Assembly (NCBI GenBank): GCA_028751875.1
Contig: CM054141.1
Span: forward strand, 74,367,646-74,431,645
DNA from: Rapana venosa
Lineage: Eukaryota; Mollusca; Gastropoda; Neogastropoda; Muricidae
Length of the DNA: 64,000 nucleotides
Direction: 5' to 3'
Part shown: positions 29,970-40,545 of the stretch, piece after piece
How the letters are laid out: every line of letters begins with the position of its first letter
How positions within the stretch are numbered: the stretch's first letter is position 1
Notes under the pieces: generated by a model
Seen by the model: the letters and a program-made list of their open reading frames with translations, nothing else
The model's database searches: none
What the model was told of the DNA's origin: nothing
Made by a program: the position numbers and the translations under genes

Positions 29970-30201
29970 CCGCTGTGTGTACAGCCAGAGCAACAACAGC
30001 ACAATGTGACCCTGTTTCTGCTACACAACAAATTTGAATGCCAAAGTAGATCACTATCCAAACCCACACAACGTGACATAGCCATACATGCACACACATC
30101 TATCCATTCATTTACTTTTCAGAGTATATACGTGAAAGTCTGCTGGCACAAGGTAAACTAGCTATGTGTTCAAAGAATATCTTATATTTCATGAGAATAC
30201 C

Positions 30202-30207
30202 TTTAAT
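30202..30207 (-). promoter_or_regulatory. Candidate polyadenylation signal (ATTAAA) for TBC1D19
   Basis: Minus-strand ATTAAA about 470 bases after the stop codon. No AATAAA was seen on that strand between the stop and 29460. Weak evidence. Confidence 0.25.
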
Positions 30208-30399
30208 AGTCCAGGTACATGAAGACGTCTTATGTCTTTGGGTTTACATGTATCCAAGAGACATAGTGAAGGTAAACTGAAGAACACACACACAAAGTAG
30301 GCTGCAGAGAAGCCAGCCCTGTACGCATGTCATGTAGTGGTGCTGGCCACATGGACAAAGACAGGGAGTGCCGTCACTTCTGGAGAAGAGAGGCTGGTG

Positions 30400-30530
30400 T
30401 GGAGAACAGGGATCCACGGCGGCTACAAGCGGAGAAGAGAGGGGCTGGAGAACAGGGATCCACGGCGGCTACACGTGGAGAAGAGAGGGGCTGGAGAACA
30501 GGGATCCACGGCGGCTACATGTGGAGAAGT
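30400..30530 (+). repeat. 46-bp minisatellite, three copies, in the TBC1D19 3' region
   Basis: Unit: GGAGAACAGGGATCCACGGC, GGCTACACGTGGAGAAGAGA, GGGGCT, three copies. It lies downstream of the stop codon on the TBC1D19 strand, so it may be transcribed as 3' UTR. Confidence 0.88.
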
Positions 30531-30676
30531 CTGACGTCTGTTGGAGAGTGGGGTGGGGTGGGGGTCAGGGGCAGAAAAGGGGTGTCATCATCAGGTGAAG
30601 ACAGGCATCAGGTGGGAAAGAGGGGTGGGGGTTGTGGGTGTCGGTGACAGGAGTAAGGGGGTGGGTGGCAGAAGCA

Positions 30677-30745
30677 TCACTTGGAAAACAGAGCCAGCTG
30701 CAGCAAAGGCAGAACATGCAGCGTGGTGACGTCTGCCAGCACAGC
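30677..30745 (-). CDS. TBC1D19: TBC1D19-like last coding exon (22 codons plus stop)
   Basis: The acceptor TGTGGTGTTGTTGCAG before 30745 is the last unit of a long tandem array. The exon reads AVLADVTTLHVLPLLQLALF, SK and a TGA stop (30679-30677). It joins in phase 0 to the NAAE end of the previous exon. A 3' UTR presumably follows toward 30200. Confidence 0.9.
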   Translation of the reverse strand, partial: AVLADVTTLHVLPLLQLALFSK

Positions 30746-31910
30746 CTGCAACAACACCACACACAGCACAGGTGTCAGCATTATCCTGCAACAACAACAC
30801 ACACAGCACAGTGCATGTGTCAGCATTATCCTGCAACAACACCACACACAGCACAGTGCATGTGTCAGCATTATCCTGCAACAACAACAACACCACACAC
30901 AGCACAGTGCATGTGTCAGCATTATCCTGCAACAACAACAACACCACACACAGCACAGTGCATGTGTCAGCATTATCCTGCAACAACAACAACACCACAC
31001 ACAGCACAGTGCATGTGTCAGCATTATCCTGCAACAACAACACACACAGCACAGTGCATGTGTCAGCATTATCCTGCAACAACACACACAGCACAGTGCA
31101 TGTGTCAGCATTATCCTGCAACAACAACACACACAGCACAGGGCATGTGTCAGCATTATCCTACAACAACAACAACACAGCACAGTGCATGTGTCAGCAT
31201 TATCCTGCAACAACAACACACACAGCACAGTGCATGTGTCAGCATTATCATGCAACAACAACACACACAGCACAGTGCATGTGTCAGCATTATCCTGCAA
31301 CAACACACACAGCACAGTGCATGTGTCAGCATTATCCTGCAACAACAACACACACAGCACAGTGCATGTGTCAGCATTATCCTGCAACAACACACACAGC
31401 ACAGTGCATGTGTCAGCATTATCCTGCAACAACAACACACACAGCACAGTGCATGTGTCAGCATTATCCTGCAACAACAACACACACAGCACAGTGCATG
31501 TGTCAGCATTATCCTGCAACAACAACACACACAGCACAGTGCATGTGTCAGCATTATCCTGCAACAACAACACACACAGCACAGTGCATGTGTCAGCATT
31601 ATCCTGCAACAACAACACACACAGCACAGTGCATGTGTCAGCATTATCCTGCAACAACAACACACACAGCACAGTGCATGTGTCAGCATTATCCTGCAAC
31701 AACAACAACACACACAGCACAGTGCATGTGTCAGCATTATCCTGCAACAACAACACACAGCACAGTGCATGTGTCAGCATTATCCTGCAACAACAACAAC
31801 ACACACAGCACAGTGCATGTATCAGCATTATCCTGCAACAACAACACACACAGCACAGTGCATGTGTCAGCATTATCCTGCAACAACAACACACACAGCA
31901 CAGGTGTCAG
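30746..31910 (-). repeat. About 45-bp minisatellite carrying the TBC1D19 splice acceptor
   Basis: On the gene strand each unit reads GATAATGCTGACACATGCAC, TGTGCTGTGTGTGTTGTTG, TTGCAG. About 26 units, 39-51 bp long because of a variable GTT run. Every unit has a branch-point-like CTGAC and a TTGTTGCAG acceptor about 35 bases on. The true acceptor of the last exon is the terminal unit. Long Cys- or His-rich frames through it are not proteins. Confidence 0.93.
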
Positions 31911-32512
31911 CATCATTATCTTCACATCTGCCACCAACAACACATGTCAGCATCATTATCTTCACATCTGCCACCACATGTCAGCATTATTATCTTCACA
32001 TCTGCCAACAACAACAACACATGTCAGCATTATTATCTTCACATCTGCCACCACCAACACATGTCAGCATTATTATCTTCACATCTGCCAACAACAACAA
32101 CACATGTCAGCATTATTATCTTCACATCTGCCAACAACACATGTCAGCATTATTATCTTCACATCTGCCAACACCAACACATGTCAGCATCATTATCTTC
32201 ACATCTGCCACCAACAACACTTGTCAGCATCATTATCTTCACATCTGCCACCAACAACACTTGTCAGCATTATTATCTTCGCATCTACCAACAACAACAC
32301 ATGTCAGCATCATTATCTTCACATCTGCCACCAACAACACATGTCAGCATCATTATCTTCGCATCTGCCACCAACAACACATGTCAGCATCATTATCTTC
32401 ACATCTGCCACCAACAACACATGTCAGCATCATTATCTTCACATCTGCCACCAACAACAACACATGTCAGCATTATTATCTTCACATCTGCCACCACAGC
32501 CTGCAACACACA
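31905..32512. repeat. 40-bp minisatellite in TBC1D19 last intron
   Basis: Unit: ATGTCAGCATCATTATCTTC, ACATCTGCCACCAACAACAC, about 15 copies. It shares the GTCAGCATNATTATC core and the AACAACAC stretch with the 45-bp array beside it, so both may descend from one ancestor. It has no strong acceptor on the gene strand. Confidence 0.92.
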
Positions 32513-32618
32513 CACATGCACAAGCACACTCACTCACACGCATGTACAGGCACACACATACACACAAACACAGGCACACACACACACACACAGACACTCA
32601 TTGTATGTCTGTATAGTA
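32513..32618. repeat. CA-rich stretch
   Basis: CACACATGCACAAGCACACT-type sequence between two minisatellites. Confidence 0.85.
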
Positions 32619-32935
32619 AAGTGTCACCTGGTCAGTATGTGATGTGTCACCTGGTCAGTATGTGGTGTGTCACCTGGTCAGTATGTGATGTGTCACCTGG
32701 TCAGTATGTGATGTGTCACCTGGTCAGTATGTGATGTGTCACCTGGTCAATACGTGATGTGTCACCTGGTCAGTATGTGATGTGTCACCGGTCAGTATGT
32801 GATGTGTCACCTGGTCAGTATGTGATGTGTCACCGGTCAGTATGTGATGTGTCACCTGGTCAGTATGTGATGTGTCACCTGGTCAATATGTGATGTGTCA
32901 CCTGGTCAATACATGATGTGTCACCTGGTCAGCAT
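32619..32935. repeat. 23-bp minisatellite
   Basis: Unit: GTGTCACCTGGTCAGTATGT, GAT, about 13-14 copies, some lacking CT (GTGTCACCGGTC). Confidence 0.93.
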
Positions 32936-32999
32936 AAACATAAAATTATGTGGACACTGTCAAATACATAGAGAAAAACATAGCACTTACGTAAACAAG

Positions 33000-33208
33000 C
33001 AAACATGAAGACAGCCAAGTTGACAGACAGGCTGACAGACAGACACACAGACTGACTGACTGACGTTAAACTGAAGATATCACACAGACAGACATGCAGA
33101 CAGACAGACACACAGACATGCAGACGGACAGACAGACAGACAGACTGATAGACACACAGACTGACAGGCAGACAGACACACAGACTGACAGACAGACAGA
33201 CGGAGAGC
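33000..33208. repeat. CAGA/GACA tetranucleotide-rich repeat next to an exon donor
   Basis: Imperfect CAGA and GACTGACA units end about 14 bases from the donor of the 71-bp TBC1D19 exon. Confidence 0.9.
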
Positions 33209-33223
33209 TACAGGCACACCCAC

Positions 33224-33294
33224 CTCGGCGGCATTGTAGGTCTGAACTTTCATCAGGTTTGTTTTACGAAAGGAGAAGATGGCCACCGCGAACA
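33224..33294 (-). CDS. TBC1D19: TBC1D19-like exon n-1 (71 bp)
   Basis: Acceptor CACATTGGTGTTGCAG before 33294; donor GTGGGT after 33224. Completes a Val codon, then FAVAIFSFRKTNLMKV, QTYNAAE (phase 0 at the end). The NLM motif and the AAE end continue directly to AVLAD of the last exon. Just past the donor the intron is a GTCT/CAGA repeat. Confidence 0.9.
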
Positions 33295-33329
33295 CTGCAA
33301 CACCAATGTGAACAACACCGCTGCTTCTT

Positions 33330-33440
33330 CACTGTTGTTTTGTCTTTGGTACAATTAACAATACCACACTATTACTATTGTTCTGTGTACTGTACAGTCA
33401 ACAATACCACAGTACTATTAGTGTTATACAGTGTTGATTC
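33330..33440. repeat. Two decayed units of the 80-bp intron repeat
   Basis: GTACAATTAACAATACCACA and TGTACTGTACAGTCAACAAT match the 80-bp unit at 40028-40545. Confidence 0.7.
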
Positions 33441-33498
33441 TAGGATTTCAAAAATAGGGGCCCAAGGGCCCCCTAAAATAAAATAAAAAAGGGGGCAT

Positions 33499-33712
33499 CC
33501 CCCCCCCCCCCCCCCCCCCTAAAAATGGGGACAAGCAGTATTTTTTCCGCTATTTTTCAAGGAAGAGAAACAAAGCAAACAGGCAGATACTATGGATTAA
33601 ATATTTACCTAAAGTGTTGCAGTTAATCTGTAGTTAGCACTCCTGACAGAGGGGGAAGGGAGAGTCAGAGAGTGGGAGTGGAGGGGAGAGAGGAGAAAGA
33701 GGGGGGGGGGTG

Positions 33713-33771
<59 letters not shown>

Positions 33772-33904
33772 TCAAAGTCAGATTTGTATTTTCAGAGTTG
33801 GGGAGATAGATCTAGAAGAGAAGAGAGGTAAAAATCCAACATCAAAGGTTTTTTCTCTCCTCTACATGGTACAATGAGAGAGAGAGAGGAGAGGAGAGGG
33901 AGAG

Positions 33905-33944
<40 letters not shown>

Positions 33945-34110
33945 AGAGATCAAAGTAAAATCTATATTTCTACATTCAGAATTGGGTTGGGGTGGGGGGG
34001 GGGGGGGGGGAGAGAGAAGGAGGGAGGGAGAGAGAGAGAGAGGAGGAAAGGTAAAAGCCAATATCAAAGTCCCCCCCCCCCCCCCCCCCCCCATCACTGA
34101 GAGAAACAAT
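33499..34110. repeat. Homopolymer and GA-rich low-complexity block
   Basis: C run 33499-33519, GA run 33717-33760 with a G run to 33770, further GA-rich sequence 33874-33950, G run about 33988-34010, and C run 34069-34092. Frames of Ser-Leu or Arg-Glu are artefacts. Confidence 0.9.
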
Positions 34111-34190
34111 GACAAATTCTTTTATTTTGAGGATAATGAATAAGCACCCATGTGCTTTTTTACATCCAGTCCCCGCCCTTAGGGATATAT
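34110..34190 (-). mobile_element. SINE-3 3' end fragment
   Basis: TTTTATTTTGAGGATAATG, AATAAGCACCCATGTGC and TTTTTTACATCCAGTCCC are the reverse of the SINE-3 3' end. Confidence 0.75.
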
Positions 34191-34204
34191 ATGATAATAA
34201 AATA

Positions 34205-34685
34205 AAATAAAGCCCACAGCAATACACTCACAAGCCCATAGCAATACACTCACAAGCCCATAGCAATACACTCACACAGTATACGGAAAAAATATCTACA
34301 CAAAAATCCCAAAAAAAATCACCGAAGAGAGAGAGAGAGAAAGAGTAACAACAAAGAAGGAAAGCAAAACAGAAAACACAGAAACAACCGAAAAATAGCA
34401 AAGAAACCAAGAGCAAAACAACAGCGGCAACAACAAGGGGAGAGGGGACAACCGAATAATCCCCCCTCCAAAAAACCCCAAACCAAAACAGAACCAAACA
34501 AGCAAAACCTCCACAATATAAAGGATAACAAACCACGTAAATAGTATCATTTTGGCTAACAGAAAGAAACGTCAAAAATTCTCTGTGCTTTTATGGGAAG
34601 CAACAGCAATAGTAAAGTGCACAAAACAAATATTGTATAAGCAATTTCCATCCTCGTGCACATGTACGCATACACACACACACAC
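34205..34685. other. Small 23-bp triplet repeat, then A-rich sequence
   Basis: AAGCCCATAGCAATACACTC-type units three times (34212-34277), followed by A-rich sequence with no recognised element to about 34670 and a short CA run (34674-34692). Confidence 0.6.
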
Positions 34686-34689
34686 ACAC

Positions 34690-34845
34690 ACGGTATTTTT
34701 CGGAAAGCTGAGGACTACAGGGAGTTGAGGAAGCGGTCTGCAACATCTTCAGCGGTGCCTCCATGGTCAACAAGACTACGGGATAGGTGAAGGTGATATA
34801 ACAATAACAATAATAATAATAATAACAATAACAACAATAATACAG
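34690..34845 (+). mobile_element. RTE 3' end fragment with AAC/AAT tail
   Basis: GGACTACAGGGAGTTGAGG, ...CCATGGTCAACAAGACTACG, GGATAGGTGAAGGTGATAT resembles the RTE C-terminus at 19690-19765 (EWRKL...STRLQYR) and ends in an AACAAT-type tail (34800-34840). Confidence 0.6.
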
Positions 34846-34849
34846 TGGC

Positions 34850-35145
34850 ATTGTTGACTTACAGTACACATAACATTAAAACAGTGGTGTTATAAATAAC
34901 AATAGTAATACTGTGATTATGTTAAATTGTTATACATAGCACCCCTATTAGTATTATTATGGGTTTTGGGGCTTTGTTTTTTTTACACTTCTACATCTTT
35001 ACTTCATACCACACCACACCACACTGTACACACCACAACACACTGTACACACCACACCACACTGTGGTACTACCACACCACACCACACTGTGGTACTACC
35101 ACACCACAATACGCTGCACCATCTTTACTTCCTACCACACCACAA
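34850..35145. repeat. Decayed 80-bp repeat units and CACACCACACTGTGGTACTAC repeats
   Basis: 34850-34960 holds decayed 80-bp units (ATACATAGCACCCCTATTAG). 35010-35145 holds short repeats around ACCACACTGTGGTACT. Confidence 0.75.
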
Positions 35146-35458
35146 TAATAATAATCATAATAATAATAAATGGAACTTATATAGCGCTATATCTTGCAGA
35201 GACAAATAAAAGCGCATGCATTCAACCTAATCTTACACAGTCATGCAATCAATGATAAATACCGGTAATCAATAGTTTAAACAGACAGATATTACAAACA
35301 TGGTGCGCTGCAGACAAAATCTATGGAAAAAAAATTCAATAGTCAGATGTTTTTCGAAAGCACACACACACTCACACAGGTCGTATGCTTTAGCAGGGTG
35401 ATAGGACATGGGTTAGTCAAGGTGGGATAGTTCTGATATGAAACAGGAGGGGGAAATC

Positions 35459-36265
35459 TTAGATTTGAAATAAATATGTCTTGAGGCTGGATTTTAAAGT
35501 GTCATAACGAGGTTTCTGGCAAAGAGAGAGAAGGAGCTCATTCCAGGTCGATGGACTCGAAAAAGAGAAAGAGTGGCGGCCAACGGTAGATTGGTTGAAT
35601 CTAGGTATTCGTAGGCACAAGGTATCTGCAGCAGAGCGGAGAGAACGTGAAGGAGTGTACAGGTTAAGACATTCACAGAGGTAGGAGGGTGCAGTTTTGT
35701 GGAGACATTTGTAACAGAGGGTACTGATCTTATAATTTACTCTCTGTGGCACAGGCAGCCAGTGGAGAGATCGCAAGAGGGGGGTAATGTGCTCCGACTT
35801 TTTCTTTCTGAGAACTAGTCGATCTGCAGAGTTTTGTATACGTTGAAGGGAGTGGATAGATGATGCTGGCAGACCAGACAAAAGAGAATTGCAATAGTCC
35901 AGACGTGAAAGAATGAGAGAAGTGACAAGTTTGGCTGTTGCATCGGTGGACAGGTACTTTCGAATTGCACTAATACGCCGTAACTGATAGTAGCACAACT
36001 GACAGGTCTGGGTGATGAATTTTTGCATTGAGAGTGTGTTGTCGATAACAACACCTAGGTACTTCACAGCAGTGGATAGAGGGACTGATGCATTGCCAAG
36101 TTCTATTGAAGCTGTTGTGGTGGAAGAGAGTTTGTGTTTGGTCCCTACAAGCATGGCTTCGGTTTTATCTGCATTTAGCTGTAATTTGTTCTGTGTCATC
36201 CAGTTTTGAATATCTTCAAAGCAGTGGGCCATATTTGCCAGGAGAGAAGGCAGATTTTCAGGAGT
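35459..36265 (-). pseudogene. LINE-G family RT thumb and C-terminus (second copy)
   Basis: Open from the insertion edge: TPENLPSLLANMAHCFEDIQ, LNADKTEAMLVGTKHKL, VKYLGVVIDNTLSM, ILSRLDYCNSLLSGLP, ADRLVLRKKKSEHITPLLRS, LHWLPVPQRVNYKI, APSYLCECLNLYTPS and STVGRHSFSFSSPSTWNELL. It is the best-preserved C-terminus of the family in the window, with no stop in about 265 codons. Confidence 0.88.
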
Positions 36266-38754
36266 CATCATCATCATCATCAGTCCCGTGACCTTGGCGG
36301 TCGTGGAGGAGACACGAAAGACGATGCCGTGGTAAGCCTCCTCCATCCATCTTGGTCCTCGGCTCTGCGCAGTAGTGCCGAGTCATTCATCCTGGTCCAT
36401 TCTCTGATGTTGTCCATCCATGACTTGTTCTGTCTTCCCCTCTTTCTGCCACCTTTGAGTGTTCCCTGCAGTACTGTTTTTGGCAGAGTGTTGTGGCGGG
36501 TGACGTGGCCAAACCATGTCAGCTTTTTCTTCTTGACGATGGTGAGAAGGGGTTCCTGTGGACCTGCCAGCCGTGTTATTTGACTCTTGACAAATTCATT
36601 GGTCTTTCGTTCTCTCCAGGATATGCACAGCAGTTTTCTATGGCATTTTGTTTCAAATGACTGGATTCGCTTTGCTGTTTCAGCAGTCAATGTCCAGGTT
36701 TCACTTCCGTACAGCAGGATAGTCTGAATTAGGGCTTTGTAGAGCTTTAGTTTGATTGGGAAACTGATCTCTTTACTTTTCCATATGGTGGTGAGTTTTG
36801 TCATGGAAGATGTTGCCATGGCTAGTCTGACTTTGATTTCTGTCGTCGATCGCCCATCCTTTGTGAGTGTAGCGCCAAGGTATTTAAAAGCGTCTACCTC
36901 CTCCAGTTGCTGGCCGTTCATGTAAATTTTAGCAGTGGCGTTGCTCATGCTGTTCACAAGTACTTTACTTTTCTCCGAGCTCACCTCCATCCCATATGCT
37001 CCAGCTCTGTTCTCAAGTCTGGTCTAAGATCTTGCAGCTCTGTGTTACTTCCGCCCATGAGGTCAATGTCATCGGCAAGCCGCAAGTTGTTGAGGGGTCT
37101 GCCGCCAATGGAGATGGTAGAGTGGAAGTCATGGAAGGTCTCTCTCATAATGTTTTCCAAGAACAGATTAAACAGGACTGGAGATAACAGGCATCCTTGT
37201 CGGACCCCAACTGTGGTTTTGAAGTAGTCTCCGACCTGATTGTTCAGAAGGACTGCACTGCTTGCGGTGTTGTATAGTGCTTGAATGGTTTGCACTAGTC
37301 CTTCTTCAATGCCAAACATTCTGAGGACCTGCCACAGGCCTTCGTGCCATACTCTGTTGAAAGCCTTCTTAAAGTCGATGAAGTTGTGGAACAGGTCTCT
37401 CTGATGTTGAAGATGTTTTTCCATCAGGATGTGGCAGTTAAAAATCTGTTTGATTGTGCTCCTGCCTGCCCTGAACCCAGCTTGTTCCTCTGCAAGGTGT
37501 TCTTCTGCCTCCTTCTTGAGTCGATTCAAAATAACTTTGAGCATGATCTTGCTGGCATGGATGATGAGGCTGATTGTTCTATAGTTTTGGCATTGGCGTA
37601 AATTCCCCTTCTTGGGCAGGGGTATGATGAGTGATTGTGTCCATTCTGTTGGCCACTGTTTTGTCTCCCAAATCTTCTGACAGATAGCTGTAACATGTGT
37701 GATGACTGTTTCGCCACCATGCTTGAGCAGCTCTGCTGGTATGTTGTCCGCTCCTGGGGACTTTCCTACTGGTAAGCTGCGGATGGCTTCTTCCACTTCT
37801 TCCCTCAGTATAGGTAATGGCGAGGGTACCCTTGATGTTGCTGCTTCCTCTTCTATTATGCTCTTGTCAGGTTGGATTGGGTAGTTGTATAGTTCTTGAC
37901 AATACTCAGACCACCTGTTCAATGCAGCTGAGCTTTCTGTGAGGAGGTTTCCGGAGCTGTCTTCAATGACTGATGATTTGGTTGAAGTGGTTTTGTGAGT
38001 TTCTTCAGGGTGTCGTATGCCTTTTTACTGTTGCCCACTTTCATGCTTTTTTCAATCTCATCACACTGATCACTGATCCACTTCTCTCTGGCCTTTAACA
38101 TTGACTTCTTCACAAGATTGTTGGCCTCCCGGTATTCTTTAGGGTTGGAAGACCTGGTAGGTTTCAGTGCTCTTCTTGTATGGCAGAGGTCCAAGATGTC
38201 ATTGGTAGTCCATGGCTGGTGTTTATTCCTCTGACGACCGAGTACCTCCTCTGCTGTTTCTCGGACTGCCTCATTAAGTTGTTGGTGAGGTCATTGATGT
38301 CATTGTCCAGGAGGGTTAATGCCGCAAAACGTCCGCCAAGCTTAGCTTGGAAGATCTCCTCGACATCTGGATCTTTCAGTTTGTCCACGTCAAATTTGAT
38401 ACGTGGGTTTGCAGGCTGTTTGTTTTTCTTCAGTTTCATTTTGAATACCAGCAGCACAAGATCGTGGTCGCTGCCTATGTCAGCTCCAGGGTAGGTTATT
38501 GTTCTGGCTCTGTTGATGCTGGATTTGAAGCGCCGTGGTGTTAAGATAAAATCTATTTGGTTATGGATCTTGCCGTTTGGCGCATGCCAGGTTGTCCTCC
38601 TTGACTGCTTGTGGGGATAGAGGGTAAGTCTGTGGGTGCAGGCAAACTCCAGCAGACATAGTCCCCTGTCGTTGGTCTCTCCAGTTCCAAACTGACCGAC
38701 TGTTCCGGCCCATTGGTTGTAAGAGTCAGGACCTACTTTGGCGTTAAAATCCCC
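36266..38754 (-). mobile_element. RTE-B retrotransposon, 5'-truncated, in the second LINE-G copy
   Basis: The 3' tail is a GAT repeat (36266-36281). The 10-bp duplication tttcaggagt lies at 36256-36265 and 38755-38764. It is truncated in the endonuclease at GDFNAKVG. The family matches 3151-4526. The element interrupts the LINE 22 bp after its YADD codons, and the LINE frame rejoins when one duplication copy is removed. Confidence 0.94.
36280..38754 (-). pseudogene. RTE-B endonuclease C-terminal half and reverse transcriptase
   Basis: From 38754: GDFNAKVGPDSYNQWAG, GLCLLEFACTHRLTLY, TTWHAPNGKIHNQIDFIL, TYPGADIGSDHDLVLLVF. After a frameshift, MLKAREKWISDQCDEIEKSM (about 38105), LREEVEEAIRSLPVGKSPGA, WTQSLIIPLPKKGNL, AGFRAGRSTIKQIFNCHIL, FIDFKKAFNRVWHEGL, VGVRQGCLLSPVLFNLFLE and LRLADDIDLMGGS (37068-37079). 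Then from 36990, EVSSEKSKVLVN, FKYLGATL, LLYGSETWTL, TWFGHVTRHNTLPKT, RGRQNKSWMDNIREW. The catalytic box reads L-A-D-D rather than F-A-D-D. Only about three frame breaks occur, so it is fairly young. Confidence 0.9.
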
Positions 38755-39684
38755 TTTCAGGAGTAACACTGCTTTGAATCTGAGAGTCATCTGCGTAAAA
38801 ATGATGGTTGATATGATGACGTTTTATTATATGTGACAGTGGGGCAGTGTAAAGAGTGAACAGAACAGGACCTTGAACTGATCCCTGTGGGACTCCGCAT
38901 TCCAGTTTGGCAGATATTGATTGAATCTTGTTTACTGCAACTGTCTGAAATCGGTCAGTAAGGTATGAATTAAACCAGGTGAGGGCTGTGACAGTAACAC
39001 TGAACTTTTTTGAAGACAGGAGAGAAGAATTAAGTGGTCTATAGTATTGAAGGCTGCTGATAAGTCGAGTAGAGTGAGAAGGGAGATTTTCCCTGAGTCA
39101 GAAGTGAGTAGAAGCGTGTTTAAAGTGTGTACCAGGGTGGTTTCAGTGCTGTGGTTGACGTGATAGGCAGACTGAAACTCAGGAAGAGGATTGTTGGAGA
39201 GAAGGTGGTTGTTGAGCTGTTTGAGAACTACTTTTTCAAGGACTTTAGAAATAAAAGGTAGATTGGAAACAGGTCTATAATTCTTCAGAATGTTAGAGTC
39301 AAGGTCATACTTTTTGAGTAGAGGTGTGACTATAGCAGTTTTGAGAGCTGATGGAACATTTCCTGAAACAAGAGATGAGTTCACTATTTTCGTGATAGTG
39401 GGTATAAGTTGTGGTAGGCACTGTGTGAAAAGAGAAGCAGGTATGGGATCAAGATCACATGATTTTATAGTCATTTCTCTCAGAATTATCGTGATTTCTT
39501 TCTCACTTGTCGGATGAAAGAAAAGGAGAGGAGTGCCAGAGAATTGGGGATCAGGAAGTGTAGGCTGGAAAGGAGTCTGATCCAGTTTGGAGCGAATGTT
39601 ATGGACTTTTTCAGAAAAGAATGCAGAAAATATAGAAGGAAGTTCAGAGTGGTTGTGGATGGAAGGCAGAGGGCTTGCCTTCAC
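38755..39684 (-). pseudogene. LINE-G family RT fingers and palm (second copy)
   Basis: Reads SIFSAFFSEKVHNIRSKLDQ, TIKSCDLDPIPASLFTQC, NSSLVSGNVPSALKTAIVTP, LKNYRPVSNLPFISKVLEKV, FQSAYHVNHSTETTLVHTL, LLDLSAAFNTIDH. A frameshift follows near 39000. FYADDSQIQS lies at 38800-38771 with intact YADD (38786-38797), and RTE-B is inserted just after it. Confidence 0.88.
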
Positions 39685-40027
39685 AGATCCAAGAAAAAGT
39701 AGATCTGAGAGAAAAAGAGAGATTTCATTGACGTGGCATCTAGAACTTGAGAAGAGTAATACTTTGTTTTTACTGAAAGAGTTAAAGACTTGACTTTGTT
39801 TACTTGTTTTTTCAGAAGAGCTGCTTCTTAATTTCCGTTTTTGCTTTTCGCCACTGCTGCCCTAGTTGCCTGCGTTTGCGCTTTGTGACCAGGATGTCAT
39901 GGGTGTACCATGGCGCACATGGCCTATCAGGCAGGAGATGGTCAGTGGGAGGTGCATGCTCATCAAGCAGTTGGCTGAGAACATCATTGTAGTGTTTAGA
40001 GGGGTTATTGTTGTCAGAGGTTTGTGA

Positions 40028-40545
40028 TAGGCGTACTATTACTACTACTATACATAGCTCCACACCCCATATTAGTGTTATCACGTGTACTATACAGTCA
40101 ACAATACAATACCACAGTATTACTACTGTTATGAATAGCACCACACCCCATATTAGTGTTATCATGTTATTATACAGTCAACAATACAATACCACAGTAT
40201 TACTACTGTTATAAATAGCACCACACCCTATATTAGTGTTATCATGTGTACTGTACAGTCAACAATACAATACCACAGTATTACTACTGTTATAAATAGC
40301 ACCACACCCTATATTAGTGTTATCATGTGTACTGTACAGTCAACAATACAATACCACAGTATTAGTACTGTTATAAATAGCACCACACCCTATATTAGTG
40401 TTATCATGTTATTATACAGTCAACAATACAATACCACAGTATTAGTACTACTATACATAGCACCACACCCTATATTAGTGTTATCATGTGTACTATACAG
40501 TCAACAATACAATACCACAATATTACTATTGTTATATATAACACT
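40028..40545 (+). repeat. 80-81-bp minisatellite, main block
   Basis: Unit: ACTGTTATAAATAGCACCAC, ACCCTATATTAGTGTTATCA, TGTGTACTGTACAGTCAACA, ATACAATACCACAGTATTAC, T; about 6 copies, some with a short deletion at ATGTTATTATAC. Related units are at 33330-33440, 34850-34960 and 42928-43025, so one array was scattered across the intron by insertions. Confidence 0.92.

Larger units (their letters stand above)
35146..40027 (-). mobile_element. CR1/L2-like LINE (LINE-G family), 5'-truncated, opened by RTE-B
   Basis: ATT tail and TATATAGCGCT end at 35146-35200; RT thumb and C-terminus 36265-35459; RTE-B insertion 36266-38754; then RT fingers and palm 38755-39684 and a linker with CAPWYTHDILVTKRKRRQ (about 39930-39880) to a truncation near 40027. 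The endonuclease is missing. It lies in the 9.8-kb intron of the TBC1D19-like gene, in the gene's orientation. Confidence 0.88.

Noticed and set aside
30632..32734. Open frames of 600-700 codons on the plus strand and 405 codons on the minus strand
   Set aside because: They run through the 45-bp and 40-bp arrays, in several frames at once, with the composition of the repeat unit. Only the last 22 minus codons (30745-30677) are genuine.
33874..34143. Charged Arg/Glu ORF
   Set aside because: Translation of GA repeats and G runs.
38164..38790. 208-codon ORF taken as a complete gene
   Set aside because: Its first 12 codons come from LINE-G sequence in a wrong frame and the rest from RTE-B; it spans the insertion border.
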